Translations under genes and position numbers: made by a program
Assembly: GCF_000150955.2 (NCBI RefSeq)
Contig: NC_011680.1
Span: 492,384-556,383 of the forward strand
Direction: 5' to 3'
Length of the DNA: 64,000 nucleotides
Source: Phaeodactylum tricornutum CCAP 1055/1
Lineage: Eukaryota > Bacillariophyta > Bacillariophyceae > Surirellales > Neidiaceae
Notes under the pieces: model-generated
The model's database searches: none
What the model was told of the DNA's origin: nothing
The model's input: only the letters and a program-made list of their open reading frames with translations
Shown: in pieces, positions 1 through 10,226 of the stretch
Position numbering within the stretch: position 1 is the stretch's first letter
Layout of the letters: each line of letters begins with the position of its first letter

Positions 1-505
1 GACCTATGCTATAATGCAATACTTGGATCAAAGAATTTCTAAAACAATGAGTGGACAATTACATGCTACAAACTAGTCAATAAGCGGAACTTACCCAAAC
101 AGACATCAAGCAACCCAGTGAAAGGATATATGACCAAGTATATAACAAGCGTGATAGATGCTACAATTGAATGACTGGCATACAAAAGACCAGCATCTCA
201 ATACAGAAAGTAGATAAAAACATAATGTGAAGCAACTCACAACTTAGAACAAGGTAACAAACAGAACGGTTAAATCTAGGTTAAGCAGTAGATACGGATA
301 ATCTACTGGGAACGAACAAGTATTTCAATACGTCTATAAACGTTTCTTGAGATAGGCAGCAATCGTGATTACCAACGCGACGTACTTGACGAGCGTGAAC
401 TCGATTCCCTTCGACGGAAACGAAGATTAGTATCGTAAGTAGACAAGCAAGGCTCTCGTTTTTGGGCGGGAGAAAGGATTTGACAAAGCTCTTACGGAGA
501 GCCAC
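1..505. other. No gene recognised; leader side of a retroelement fossil
   Basis: AT-rich sequence without a convincing coding region. An open frame on the minus strand (281-787) overlaps the gag fragment antisense and shows no family features. The stretch probably includes leader or flanking sequence of the Copia-type fossil that follows, but no paired LTR could be recognised inside the window, so the outer limit is unknown. Confidence 0.4.
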
Positions 506-937
506 ATGGGCGAAGACACGCCAGGGACAGAAGAAGCTAAGAAGATCAAAAAGGAAAACGACACAACCTACTACTTCCTTATCCAATCTGTGACGGGGAC
601 AGCCTTTCCGTACGTCGAGAACGCGAACGGTCATGCGCGTACGGCGTGGAAAAATCTGTGCAAACAATACACACCTGAAGAAGAAGACTTGGTGGACCTT
701 GAGTCGAGATTTGTCAAATGCATTTTGACCAATACTCAGAAGGATCCGGAAGAATGGTTTAACAATATTGAATACCTGAACGCTCAAGTCGAGAAGATCT
801 CCAAGCAGAGCAAGACATCTGAAATTCAGTTAAAGGCTCATGTCATCGCGAACTTACCAAGCGAGTACTCGGAGGTCATAACGGCATCTGTTGTTCAGTC
901 CAGTGAACAATCCCACAAAGTGCCAGCTCATCATTGA
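506..937 (+). mobile_element. Copia-type (Ty1/copia) gag fragment, broken fossil
   Basis: About 143 residues resemble the gag polypeptide of Copia-type LTR retrotransposons (UBN2/retrotrans_gag type): an AWKNLCKQY segment, a helical region with LESRFVKCIL, then DPEEWFNNIEYL and VIANLPSEY. Diatom genomes are known to carry many Copia-like (CoDi) elements. Only part of gag is present and no protease, integrase or reverse transcriptase was found downstream, so this is a broken remnant. No LTR pair was identified. Age cannot be judged without a related copy, but the readable reading frame argues against great antiquity. Confidence 0.7.
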
Positions 938-1747
938 TCTTCCACAACTTCCATAATCTCAATAGACAGCCTTTCTTTCACATGTATATATACCTTTAGA
1001 ACTATAAATCCCATACTTAGTTGGTGACTGTGGTCGTGAGAGTTAGGGTTAAAGTCACTGGTATAGTTTCAGCTCTGGACTTATGGATAGTGGAGCCCTA
1101 CTTGTACGTTCTCATGCGGGCTCGTCTGCCGTCGTACCATTCTCGTTAACACTTGTCAACGACGCTATCAATATCCGGGTAGCCTAGTGAAATGTTTTCG
1201 ACGAGATATGTAGTCGGAAAATACGGAACATAGAAAACCGTTTTGACCGTCGTATTGGATTGCCCACGCAATAAGGAGTGTGTGTATAGAGTGCCTACTA
1301 ACTGTTACACTAACTGTGAAGATCATTCAATATTACGACCCTACCCACCCTATAATATCATCTTCAAGTGTTTTTGGGTAATTCAGCGTTTGATAACGTA
1401 AAAAAAAAGCACGGCCGCTTGATTGGCAGTGAGTGTGTCCCAAGGAGCTGAGCTATTAACTGTAAATTGCCTGGGAAAGTTATGTTACTATTAGTGCTTC
1501 ATGTTGTTGGTTGGCATTGCTCGAAAACATACAAGGAAAAGGAGGCTCCCAATTCACAACCTATGTAGTTGACTGACTATTAGATACAAACAGAGAAGCA
1601 TACCATTTACCATATTTTGAAAGGTTAAAGGAAATAATCTATTATTGTGGATGATTAGACAAGTGGATGATTGGATGGTTGGACAATTGTACAATTGTAT
1701 GATAAATTATAGCCACGCGATGCTACAATTTGATATTACTATCTAGA
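938..1747. other. Gene-free spacer between two mobile-element remnants
   Basis: No coding region is supported. The part near 1640-1710 is low complexity, with repeated GGATGATT-like words and an ACAATTGT palindrome pair. It lies between the gag fossil and the left inverted end of the piggyBac-type element. Confidence 0.5.
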
Positions 1748-1784
1748 GTGTCTATTCTACCGGCCCTTGTCCTCAGCTGAGGAC
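1748..1784. repeat. Left inverted end of the piggyBac-type element
   Basis: GTGTCTATTCTAC (1748-1760), an 8-nt spacer, then the perfect 16-bp palindrome GTCCTCAGCTGAGGAC (1769-1784). The same order is found in inverted orientation at 4377-4424. Confidence 0.65.
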
Positions 1785-1800
1785 GCAAAAATAGAGAAAC

Positions 1801-2241
1801 AAATGGGCCAAATCCTGTAGACACGGTACAAAACTATACAGGTAAACAGGATTTAGCTATGATGGTTAAGAAACACGTTTTTACCATAAACACTAGGAGT
1901 TACTTGTATCCACTTAGTACTACAAATTCTTTAACTACCATGCAAGGGAGTCAGATGTTGGGCAAAGCATGGCTGCCCTCCCGTTGTGTAGCAAATCCAT
2001 GGTTCTTTAAAAAATTTATTTAAATGGGCCAAATCCTGTAGACAATCCTGTAGACACAGTACAAAACTATACAGATAATAGGGATTTAGCTATGATGGTT
2101 AAGAAACACATTTTTACCATAAATACTAGGAGTTACTTGTATCCAATTACTACTATAAAGTCTTTAACTACCATGCAAGGCAGTCAGGTGTTGGGCAAAG
2201 CATAGCTGCCCTCCCGTTGTGTAGCAAATCCATGGTTCTTT
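1801..2241. repeat. Imperfect tandem duplication, two copies of about 210 bp
   Basis: Copy 1 is 1801-2008 and copy 2 is 2022-2241. Both begin AAATGGGCCAAATCCTGTAG and end CCATGGTTCTTT. Copy 2 has an extra 12-nt internal duplication (CAATCCTGTAGA-type) and scattered substitutions. Read on the minus strand, each copy contains the last 25 or so codons of the piggyBac transposase plus its 3' flank, so the gene tail was duplicated within the element. Confidence 0.85.
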
Positions 2242-3666
2242 GCTTTCAATTGTCTCAACATCTTTGCATACAGAGCAAACATATGTGGTCTTCTTGGAAC
2301 ACACCAAACACCTTCCCTGCTGTCTTTGATTTTTTATAGTACATCTTTGTTCTTTCTTTTTCTTTTGGTGGGTGTTAGATGTGTGGAGAGACCAAATTGT
2401 GGCTCTCCAGTTCTGGAGATTGTTGGGCTATCCTTGTCCAACTCATCCCTCCCAACTTTGCGACTTCCAACACTATTGTACTGGTTGTCAACCAGCTCCT
2501 CGGCTAAGGGCATGTAGAAATCCTTCTGCTTTTCTTCCCGTCCAGCAGACTTTCCTATTCCTGTACATTGGCAGTAGGCTAACCATGTGTCTTGGATATA
2601 TTCTCGTTGCTGACTTCACAACCCCAATGAATCTCAAGCCAATCCTCTTAAGCTTGACAGCTGTCACAATGGAGGCAAAATAAGAATCAGCACACACAAT
2701 CTGAACTCCCTCACCAAGGACAAACAAATTCTTTGATAATCTTTGCACCATGAGGTAGATATTCATCCTCCTTGTCACCCTCTTTGTCAGGAGGGTGCAG
2801 TCGTGGACCATAGTTGGGCCCAGCTACTGAACTCAAACTTTGTGGTGAGTATGAGGATTCCAAAGAACCGAAGAAGTTCTCCGGCTGTGATTGGATGCTT
2901 GTTTTGTTGAGCAAGCATAGTATTTGTAAGCCAACACATAGTAGTCAGCTGGGTCGGCGGAAACATGAGCAGAAAATATTCGAGGCGCGAAAATCTCACC
3001 TCATTGTCAGAGTCTTGACCAATAAGGTCACCAACTGAAGTACGGATATGGAAGTGCCTAATATAGACATGGCCATTCACATCCAGCTGGGTTTTTCTTT
3101 CATTCACATACCACTCTGTTTGGTGCACTGTGGCTACCGGGTTTTCGGACTCTGTGTCAACCAAGGTATTGGTGTCAACCGGGTTCTCGACATTTTCGGC
3201 TACTGGGCTATCGGGCTCTGTGTCGACCAAGGTTTGGGCTCTGTGTGCAGGTCTCTATGTCAGCCGGGGTCTCAACTATTTCGGCTACCGGGGCTTCAAC
3301 ACTTTCTTCCATCCAGTTTCCGGCTTCCATGTCTGCTTCTGCTGCCTCTGCTGCTATTTCCTCAATTAAGGACATTCCTTCATCTTCCGGCAGTACAAAT
3401 GCCTTTACACTCCAAATGTTCAGTGTTTTTTCCTTGAACAAACTCTCTCCAAAATCATAAACTGTTGTAATCAAAGTAGAGGTACACCCGGTTGAAACGG
3501 GTACAGAGATAGTCGTGACGTCTAGAACCGTTCCAACAAGCCGCTTGGAGTGCTTGTTGACGCCATATCTCCGTGCACACTTGCTCAGATGCACAACATG
3601 ACAAGCATTTGCCATCACCTTCCCTCCAATTCTAAGTCTAGGATCCCTCACTGGCATGTCGGACAA
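2164..3666 (-). pseudogene. piggyBac-type transposase (DDE_Tnp_1_7), degraded
   Basis: Minus-strand pieces in order are: an N-terminal region (3208-3666); a piece with TAGELLRFFGILILT near 2830, typical of the piggyBac core; a piece with VCADSYFAS near 2690 (matching the D-N-x-F-T/S catalytic block) and GVVKSATRIYP; and a C-terminal cysteine-rich zinc-binding tail (CLVCSKKTTYVCSVC, then WICY and LCFAQH) ending in TAA at 2164. The pieces lie in at least three frames. The stretch expected between the FFGI block and the second catalytic block, including the first catalytic Asp, is too short, which suggests an internal deletion. An acidic repeat (VDTE-SPVA units) sits in the middle. Active transposition from this copy is not expected. 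Confidence 0.8.
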
Positions 3667-4376
3667 TGCATTAAGCCTAATTTATATGACATAAACCAAG
3701 TATTGGGGATGTAATGGCCATTTCATTGACGTCCAGACAAGCCATTTTACCCGCCGAAAATCCGATGAACTTTCCGTTGACGGTCATTTCTCGGTCACTT
3801 TTTGATATTAAAGCTTGCTACTTTAGGAGTACAAGCATTTTTATCTGGGAAAAGCTTCCTCTTGATGGGCCCTGGGAAAGGCAATGAATGTCTAAAGATC
3901 TCTCTTCTGCTTATATGTTGCGCTGGTGTCTAGAGCTCATTTCTTGTGAGAAATATAGCAAACTGGCACATGCCACTTACAGCTAGCTCAAACGGAACCG
4001 TTGATGGTAGAACTGTATCAATTTTGCTGTATACAATGGCAGCTTTGTCAATGCTATCTGCAACTGTCACAGGATGTTTATGGCAACCATTTGAATCTGC
4101 CTTACTGTTATTGTAAAAACCTACACTTTATGTTAGAGAAAAGGACAAAGGAAAGACTATACAGCTCCAGTAAAAAGGTTTTTTCGCTAGGGGAAAACTG
4201 AAGTGGCCTTTTAAGATTCGAAAATTTGAATCAAAATGTTAGTCTTGTTTGCTTTATTTCAGTCTTGTTTGCGGTGTTTTTGGAAATGTTATTTGCGGTG
4301 TTTGCGGTGTTTCGGTCCAAAACACCGAATTTACAGTTAAGGCGGTCTGTTTATTACCATAGGTCTGAAAAGTGGC

Positions 4377-4424
4377 CTCACCTGAGGACTGGTCCTCAGG
4401 TGAGCACAGAAGTAGAATAGACAC
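4377..4424. repeat. Right inverted end of the piggyBac-type element
   Basis: CTCACCTGAGGAC (4377-4389), TG, then its exact reverse complement (4392-4404) form a 13-bp-arm hairpin. After 7 nt comes GTAGAATAGACAC (4412-4424), the reverse complement of the left terminal 13-mer. Confidence 0.65.
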
Positions 4425-5215
4425 AAGCACTTTTCAAGTCGCTTCATGCGACATGTCCTTTTCTGCCAGACATGTCACATACAAGTGCCATTCTTGACAG
4501 AAAAGAAGGGATTCGAGTTCTTTCTTGGCATATTGATATCTCGCTCTGTAAGTGTTCACTCTCTTACATTAGTCAAGACAAGGCTTTTTAAAAGGTTGCT
4601 GCCAGTAAGGAGTCACGAAATATTGGAAACATGACTATGTAAATTAGGCTTCAGTCCTTGCAATTATTACAAATCGGCGGCCAAATAGCACACATAGCAA
4701 TATAGAGTTTTTAATTCCCTTTCTCTCTCATTCAATAATGTAACGGTAAGTTAGGAAACCAGTCACGCCCCATTTTGATTTCTTGGCGGTGAATTCGAAA
4801 GGCTTAGGTCCAATCTGCGAATTTCCTTATTTTCAACTTTTTTTCAGAAAGTGTGTTCCATTCAACATAAAGTGACTGTTTCGTGATATGCCGGTCTATA
4901 GTAGTTAAGGCGAGTCATTTCTAGTCACGCTTTTGTACGATAAAAATTGATAGAGGGGCCTATTGATATTCACGATCGTGAACACTGGGTCACAGTATAC
5001 TCGTTTGTAGACGGTTGTAGCTCATACGAAGGCCTCTACTCGAGGGGTCGACGTAACGAAATGATTGTCCACGATTTATATCAACTGACCGGTACCCGCT
5101 GTTTTCCAGTGGACGTCTCGTTCCCGTGAAAAAGCAACGCGCACAAAGTATTTCACTTTATATTGGCTGTGAATCTTCCCTGGATTTTGACACCAAAGCA
5201 TACGCTACAATCACC
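4425..5215. other. Spacer upstream of the GT92-like gene
   Basis: No gene recognised. The last 300 bases presumably hold the promoter of the downstream glycosyltransferase; a GTGACTGT word occurs near 4872. Confidence 0.4.
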
Positions 5216-7957
5216 ATGGTAGTAAAATACGGCTTGCATGTATTCGTATGCCTAGCATTCGGTATCCAATGTTCTTTGAACGGCCTTTTCTGGCTTCTTC
5301 GAAATGAGCAACCTGTACCTGGATACGGCGTCTCCTCTGCGCAACTACAGCGCTCGACAGATATCGTTGCAACTGTACCACGAAACGAAAAAGAGTCCCA
5401 GCGTTTTGTGAGAGGTACTAGTCTTGTGAGCAAGAATTCCGAGACAGGCTCATACACGAAAAGCGGCTCTGTCGGAATGGAAGTCAAGTTCCCTGGTAGT
5501 CCAACACTGGACGACGAACAAACACATATCGAAGTGGCAGAAAGTATCGCGGTTTTGGATGGGACACTTACACTTACTTTGGCGAACTCTTCGATTGTTG
5601 ATTTGCCGAAAGAGCTATCTCTGGCACGCAACTTGCCTGCTTCGATTCCTGGTGCCAATAGCGAGCAGGCGCCAATTAAACGCACGCCAATACAGGGAGA
5701 TTTGTCCGCCCGTGGTAGGTCGACACGCTTTCCCTCAATCGAGAAGCGCGTGGAGCTGTACATGGGTGATTGGTATGTACCGGACAGCTGCCTTGATGCA
5801 GTAAAAGGAACGATTCTGTTCGAACGAAACGACGATGATGGGTCAGTCACTTTTCAAAGGTACACGACGGGAAAGGCTGTCGAGACGAAAAGTGTAGGGA
5901 CAAAACCAAGCTCGAAATCCACATTTGCTATCGATTTCTTTGCTATCCGACAGCAAGCCGAATACCAAAGCACAAGCGCAGAAGACAAAAGTGCTACTCA
6001 GGATGTGGCTAATGCGTTGTGCAGCTCAGTCGATATGCAGGCATGGAAATATAACCCTGTCGCGGCGCCACTGCTGGTGCGTATTGGAGCAGATGGGGAG
6101 CATTCTTCCTCATCCCACAACCTACCGCATCTTCGTGCCATTCGTCGAAGTCAGAAACATGAAACTACACGTTTACAAATTGCCGAGAGTGGTGCTTGTT
6201 TGACTCTACTGTCGCACTTTCCGACCCTGGACAACGTTGCTGTGAATGACGATGTATCTCCGATTATTTGGAATTTTCGCTTACAAGAAAAGCGTATGAA
6301 ACAAACGATTTTGAATATTGACACTGATTGGTCGAAGAAGCGAAACCAGACGCTTTCTCGTCAACACTTTGTTGATAAAGACGAGGAAAAGATTGGCAGT
6401 GAGAATGTACCCGGGGCTACAGAAAGCAACTTCGCTGCTAAATGTCGAAGAAGGCCTGTCTGTCGGCTAGTTCTGGATTCCGCAGATTCGAAGCTTGTCA
6501 AAGCCATGTTGGTCGGCTCGCACTCCATGCCCGACACCATCGGGAATGTACGAATCAAGGCACCTGCTTTGACCAAAAGGAAAGAGCTGGAGTCAAAGGC
6601 GCTAGTGATTATGCCCAGTAATACGCTTGATCTTGCCTCGGCGCTTCTGTCGAAGTCAGTTGTTATGATGCCATCCGCGACCACCACATCATGGTTGATG
6701 GAAGATCTTCTGGAGCCGTGGGTGCACTACATCCCGCTTGAGTCGGACCTGTCCAATGTCGAGCAAAGGACGCAATGGGTCGTCGAGCACGACCACGAAG
6801 CCGAAACAATCGCCAAGCAGGCGACGCTGTGGATGGAAGACCTGATGTTTGGCAAAGAAGCAGCAAACGACAACGAGGCGGTCGAACAGCTTATACTACG
6901 TCGTTACAGTGCGCTGTTCCGACCACAGGGTTCGTCTGAGGCAAGCGTGAATCGACTGGTGAAGTCGCAGATTTCTACAAGTCATTCGGCGTTGACAGCT
7001 GGCAACCGATCCATCCATGCACTTATCGAAGGCTCCAAGCGAACGGCGATGGTAGACTCTGATGCAGATGTGGCAACCGCCGTCTGCTATAAAACTTTGT
7101 TCGGTGCTGTTGACTTGTATCGGTTCATTCAATGGGCAGCTTACAATCACATGCTCGGTTTCGATCGCATTTTCGCCTGGTACCTACCAAGCATTCGGAA
7201 CTACGAGGGATTCGACCTCCTGGCTAGCTTACCATACGTTACCATGATTGAAAATGTAGAAGGCGTTGTTAAGGAGGTCCGACCTGGGTACGAACGTGTA
7301 GTAGGCGACGGCGATCAGTTCGCTTTGGAAAAGACGTGTCTGAAAGGCGTAGCCAAGGACTATGATTGGGTCTTGTTTGCCGATGCGGATGAGTACTTAT
7401 GGTTCAACCAGAGTATCGGTGTCAAGGAGTTTCTGCACGGTAATAGCGGAAACAACACCTACCTCTCGTTTGGGAAGTACATGTACACACGAAGCCACGG
7501 TGTCAACGCTTCGGACAACGGCTTCGGGTTGGACGCTTACCCGTTTACGACTGGACGCTACTGCTTTGCCAAGCCGTCGTATGCACCGGAAAAGCGTGCA
7601 TTGTACCTTGGAGATCCGGTGTGCCCCCGACACTTTGGCCGTTCCAAGGTCATGGTGAAACCCGCATTTCACGATAAAGTCAATGTTCACGGCACACACA
7701 TTCCAAATCCAGAACAGCAATCCGTTCATTTCCATTCGGATGTGGCTCATTTCAAGGAATGGCCGGATATCTTTAGTAAGGTCAATCCGATCTTGCAGGA
7801 GAAAAAGTCCTTTACAGTTGAAGCCGACTCTGGACTGACCCTCCACCACAGTTTGGACAGAGCTCAGAAAGCCAACCCGGACGGCACATACAACGTATTC
7901 TATGATGACAAACTTAGCAATTGGCTTAGGTTCGTAGCGACTCGACGAGGCGGGTAG
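5216..7957 (+). CDS. Membrane-anchored glycosyltransferase, GT92/GT2-like
   Basis: The protein has 913 residues from the ATG at 5216 (CACCATGG context). The frame continues upstream to a GTG but has no ATG there. Residues 3-27 form a single hydrophobic signal anchor, so this is a type II Golgi or ER membrane protein. A long, low-similarity stem of about 600 residues precedes the catalytic domain at roughly residues 615-850. That domain begins with a LYRFIQWAAYNHMLGFDRI block (position in the entry site of GT92 and Glyco_tranf_2_4 proteins), followed by DWVLFADADEYLWF, where DADE supplies the DxD metal and nucleotide-sugar binding site. An HGTH and HFHSD histidine-rich segment follows. The donor and acceptor sugars cannot be told from sequence. 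The family assignment between GT92 and a GT2-like clan member is uncertain, but the glycosyltransferase call is firm. Confidence 0.8.
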   Translation: MVVKYGLHVFVCLAFGIQCSLNGLFWLLRNEQPVPGYGVSSAQLQRSTDIVATVPRNEKESQRFVRGTSLVSKNSETGSYTKSGSVGMEVKFPGSPTLDDEQTHIEVAESIAVLDGTLTLTLANSSIVDLPKELSLARNLPASIPGANSEQAPIKRTPIQGDLSARGRSTRFPSIEKRVELYMGDWYVPDSCLDAVKGTILFERNDDDGSVTFQRYTTGKAVETKSVGTKPSSKSTFAIDFFAIRQQAEYQSTSAEDKSATQDVANALCSSVDMQAWKYNPVAAPLLVRIGADGEHSSSSHNLPHLRAIRRSQKHETTRLQIAESGACLTLLSHFPTLDNVAVNDDVSPIIWNFRLQEKRMKQTILNIDTDWSKKRNQTLSRQHFVDKDEEKIGSENVPGATESNFAAKCRRRPVCRLVLDSADSKLVKAMLVGSHSMPDTIGNVRIKAPALTKRKELESKALVIMPSNTLDLASALLSKSVVMMPSATTTSWLMEDLLEPWVHYIPLESDLSNVEQRTQWVVEHDHEAETIAKQATLWMEDLMFGKEAANDNEAVEQLILRRYSALFRPQGSSEASVNRLVKSQISTSHSALTAGNRSIHALIEGSKRTAMVDSDADVATAVCYKTLFGAVDLYRFIQWAAYNHMLGFDRIFAWYLPSIRNYEGFDLLASLPYVTMIENVEGVVKEVRPGYERVVGDGDQFALEKTCLKGVAKDYDWVLFADADEYLWFNQSIGVKEFLHGNSGNNTYLSFGKYMYTRSHGVNASDNGFGLDAYPFTTGRYCFAKPSYAPEKRALYLGDPVCPRHFGRSKVMVKPAFHDKVNVHGTHIPNPEQQSVHFHSDVAHFKEWPDIFSKVNPILQEKKSFTVEADSGLTLHHSLDRAQKANPDGTYNVFYDDKLSNWLRFVATRRGG

Positions 7958-8618
7958 AAAGGAGGGAACAAGGAACCATAAACTGAGCTTGCAGCCATCT
8001 AGCATCCGTTTTTTGGCTGGTGCAAATTTCATTTTTTCTGTAGAAGGAAGGAAATTTTCTTGATTGTGTAAAATGGACATCTTGCGTTGTACCATCTCAG
8101 CTAAGTGACGGTACGACAATACTTTAATATGCACTGTATAAGAAAGACTATCACTAGCTCTCATGTCTATTAACTGTGAGTCACACGTTTTATTCAGCGC
8201 AAAAGTATCTGATTAGCTATTGCTTAAAAGCTTGACCAATGTAGCTTACTATACATGCAATAAGCTACTTTTCGGGATGGCGTTTCAAAGTTCGCCCGGG
8301 TGAGAACACGTCTTCGACCGGTACTGTGCGCTCGCTGGAGCGAACGCGTCTTTCGAACTAGGTTAGGATGGTCGATATAAGTTATGCGACCTTTGGCGCT
8401 CGAAGTGGTTCACAGTCAAGACCAATTCTTGACGGGTCCATGTTGCTGCCCAGGCTAAATCAGAGCGACAACGGCTTTGAGCTGGAGGTGCCCGTTGACG
8501 AAAGCGAACGGCGAGTATACTTTTTTTACAGTTGCTGTTAGTTACAAATATAATTATTCCAAGTTCAATAACCGACCAAAGACTTCCCAATTCGACAAGC
8601 CTTTGAGGAATAGCCCCT
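7958..8618. other. Convergent intergenic region
   Basis: This lies between the 3' ends of the GT92-like gene and the first metzincin gene. No coding region is supported. It holds the 3' flanks of both genes. Confidence 0.45.
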
Positions 8619-9705
8619 CTACTCCAAACGCTCGCTCGAGAATAGTTTATGAACACGAACTACCAGCCCCTTTCCCAAATACATTTCGTGAGCACTGCCA
8701 TGCAGTGATCGGTGGACTAGCTGCCATCCATCCTCATGCTCTCGCTCGTCAACTCTACCCTCTATTTTGGGTATAAGGTCGTCCCAGACCGACAGAACAA
8801 CATCCTCAAACCAACTAATAGTGGCGCTACCGCGGAGTGCAGGGATGCGTCGATCGGTTGGCACTTCTGAAGCACTAGCTACCGTATTCCCGCCGGTTTG
8901 TGTTCCATACATTTCTTGCAAAAACAAGAAATTGGCCTCTCCGGGTTGCATATTTGCTTCGGGCTGAGATGTATAGTCCATGCATTCTCCTGTATTGGCG
9001 TTGTTGAAATTTTCGTCAGTATGAGGCAATCCAAAGCCGTGCCCGATTTCGTGACCTAACCAATATGGACCAAACTCAATGCAAAAGTGAGGACGACTGG
9101 AATAAAGAAGGAACAACAGAAAGCCAACCCGCCCTTAACTTACACATCGTGTATTGTTTCTGTGCGTCGTTACCACCGGACAAGTAAAACTCATTCATTT
9201 TAGCCGTACTCGAAATTATGCGAACACCATTTTCAATAATGACCTCATTGATACCTTTCCAGCGCGTGTCGCCGTAGTTTCCGTTACAAACCTTCATGAC
9301 ACCTTCAACTGCTTGACAACTGGAATCAACGGAGCTGGCGGACGTCGTCAGGTCTAGAACATCCGGATTCCCGGCATCCCACTCTTGAACTGCGCGGTCG
9401 AAATAGACATTCCAGCGCTCGTCGAGAGCGTTGACAATTTCGAGGTTGAGTCCGTTGCCACTGTTTCGCCATCGCGGGGCGTCGTCTGGGCCTGTCGCGT
9501 TGAACGGATCTTCATGAAAGAATTCTTCCCAGTTCGGAATGAAGTCGGAAGGTTTAAAGTTGTTGGGTATCAGATCTGCCGGGGTGTTAGCGTCCGTCAA
9601 GTGGACTGCCAGGAAGATGCCAATTCCAGTCAGCGCGAGAAATCCGATGAGACATCTGCAAAAGCCGCAGCGCAGACCGCCACCATTATAATTACTGGCA
9701 CCCAT
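8619..9705 (-). CDS. Membrane-anchored metzincin-type zinc metalloprotease (copy 1)
   Basis: Two exons, 9705-9144 and 9055-8619, give 332 residues. The ATG at 9705 follows a TTG that is not used. The 88-bp intron has GTAAGT and TTAG borders. Joining ATG-T to GTCACGAA gives YTMCHEIGHGFGLPH, the complete metzincin zinc motif HExxHxxGxxH, followed by GECMDY, a likely Met-turn. Residues about 15-36 are a transmembrane anchor (CLIGFLALTGIGIFLAVHL), so the catalytic part should face the lumen or cell exterior. The upstream block RWNVYFDRAVQEWD and the GINEV region match the matrixin-like prodomain or first half of the catalytic fold. The gene is a tandem paralogue of the gene at 10227-11429, same strand. 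The exact peptidase family and substrate are unknown. Confidence 0.85.
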
Positions 9706-10226
9706 CAAAGTGAAAGAGAGTGGAATGAATTAGATGTCAAAATGCAAGGATTTTCCGATTGCTTTTTGTTGTCCTCGTTGACTGTTGGGAAGTATTTGTG
9801 GGTAAGATGGAGAATGGGCAAAGGTAAATGGGAAGGCCGTTGAACCAGTCCCTTCTGTTATTCACCACCACCCCCTGCGCTGTCCCTAACGGTAATCGTG
9901 CTTACTGTTATCAAAAACCCGCTTTATTGTTGGGTAAAAATATTTACTGTTAGCTTCCGTTGAATATGAACAACGGGGTTAACATAGCACGTTCGTTGTT
10001 AAATACTGTGCGACACATTAGACGTCACATGCGTTACAATACTAAATTTAACGTAACTGTGTATAATGGCGTCATGGCGCAGCTACCCCCTTCATTCTTT
10101 TTGACACCCTTTCTTTCATTGTAAAAAAAGGCAGCTGCTTTGGAAACGCCGAGAGGCCAAAGTTTCTACAAACGTTTCGTGTGCAGATCGAAAAGACCTT
10201 TACAATTATGTTTGTAAAATGCTGCC
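9706..10226. other. Spacer between tandem metzincin genes
   Basis: Holds the promoter of copy 1 and the 3' flank of copy 2. No gene is seen. Several TTACTGTTA-type words occur around 9900-9950. Confidence 0.4.

Larger units (their letters stand above)
1748..4424 (-). mobile_element. Degraded piggyBac-type DNA transposon, about 2.7 kb
   Basis: A transposase remnant on the minus strand is bracketed by an inverted pair: GTGTCTATTCTAC at 1748-1760 and its exact reverse complement at 4412-4424. Just inside each 13-mer lies a CTCAG-based palindrome, so both ends share one architecture. The span of 2677 bp is close to the usual size of autonomous piggyBac elements. The expected TTAA target duplication is not present immediately outside the 13-mers (flanks are CTAGA and AAGC). 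Either the flanks have decayed, the true ends lie elsewhere, or the element uses a different target. The inside holds the broken transposase gene and a partial tandem duplication of its 3' end. Confidence 0.6.

Noticed and set aside
281-787. Minus-strand open frame of 168 codons
   Set aside because: It is antisense to the gag fossil, lacks domain features and looks like a shadow of that coding frame.
3048-3460. Several plus-strand open frames rich in Phe, Ser and Cys
   Set aside because: They are antisense to the acidic repeat of the piggyBac transposase remnant, which explains the repeated words.
4226-4330. Short repeats of GTTTGCGGTGTTT-like words
   Set aside because: Low-complexity sequence inside the transposon without regular period; not a CRISPR or satellite.
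5158-5850. Minus-strand open frame of 230 codons
   Set aside because: It lies fully antisense within the GT92-like gene, with no own features.
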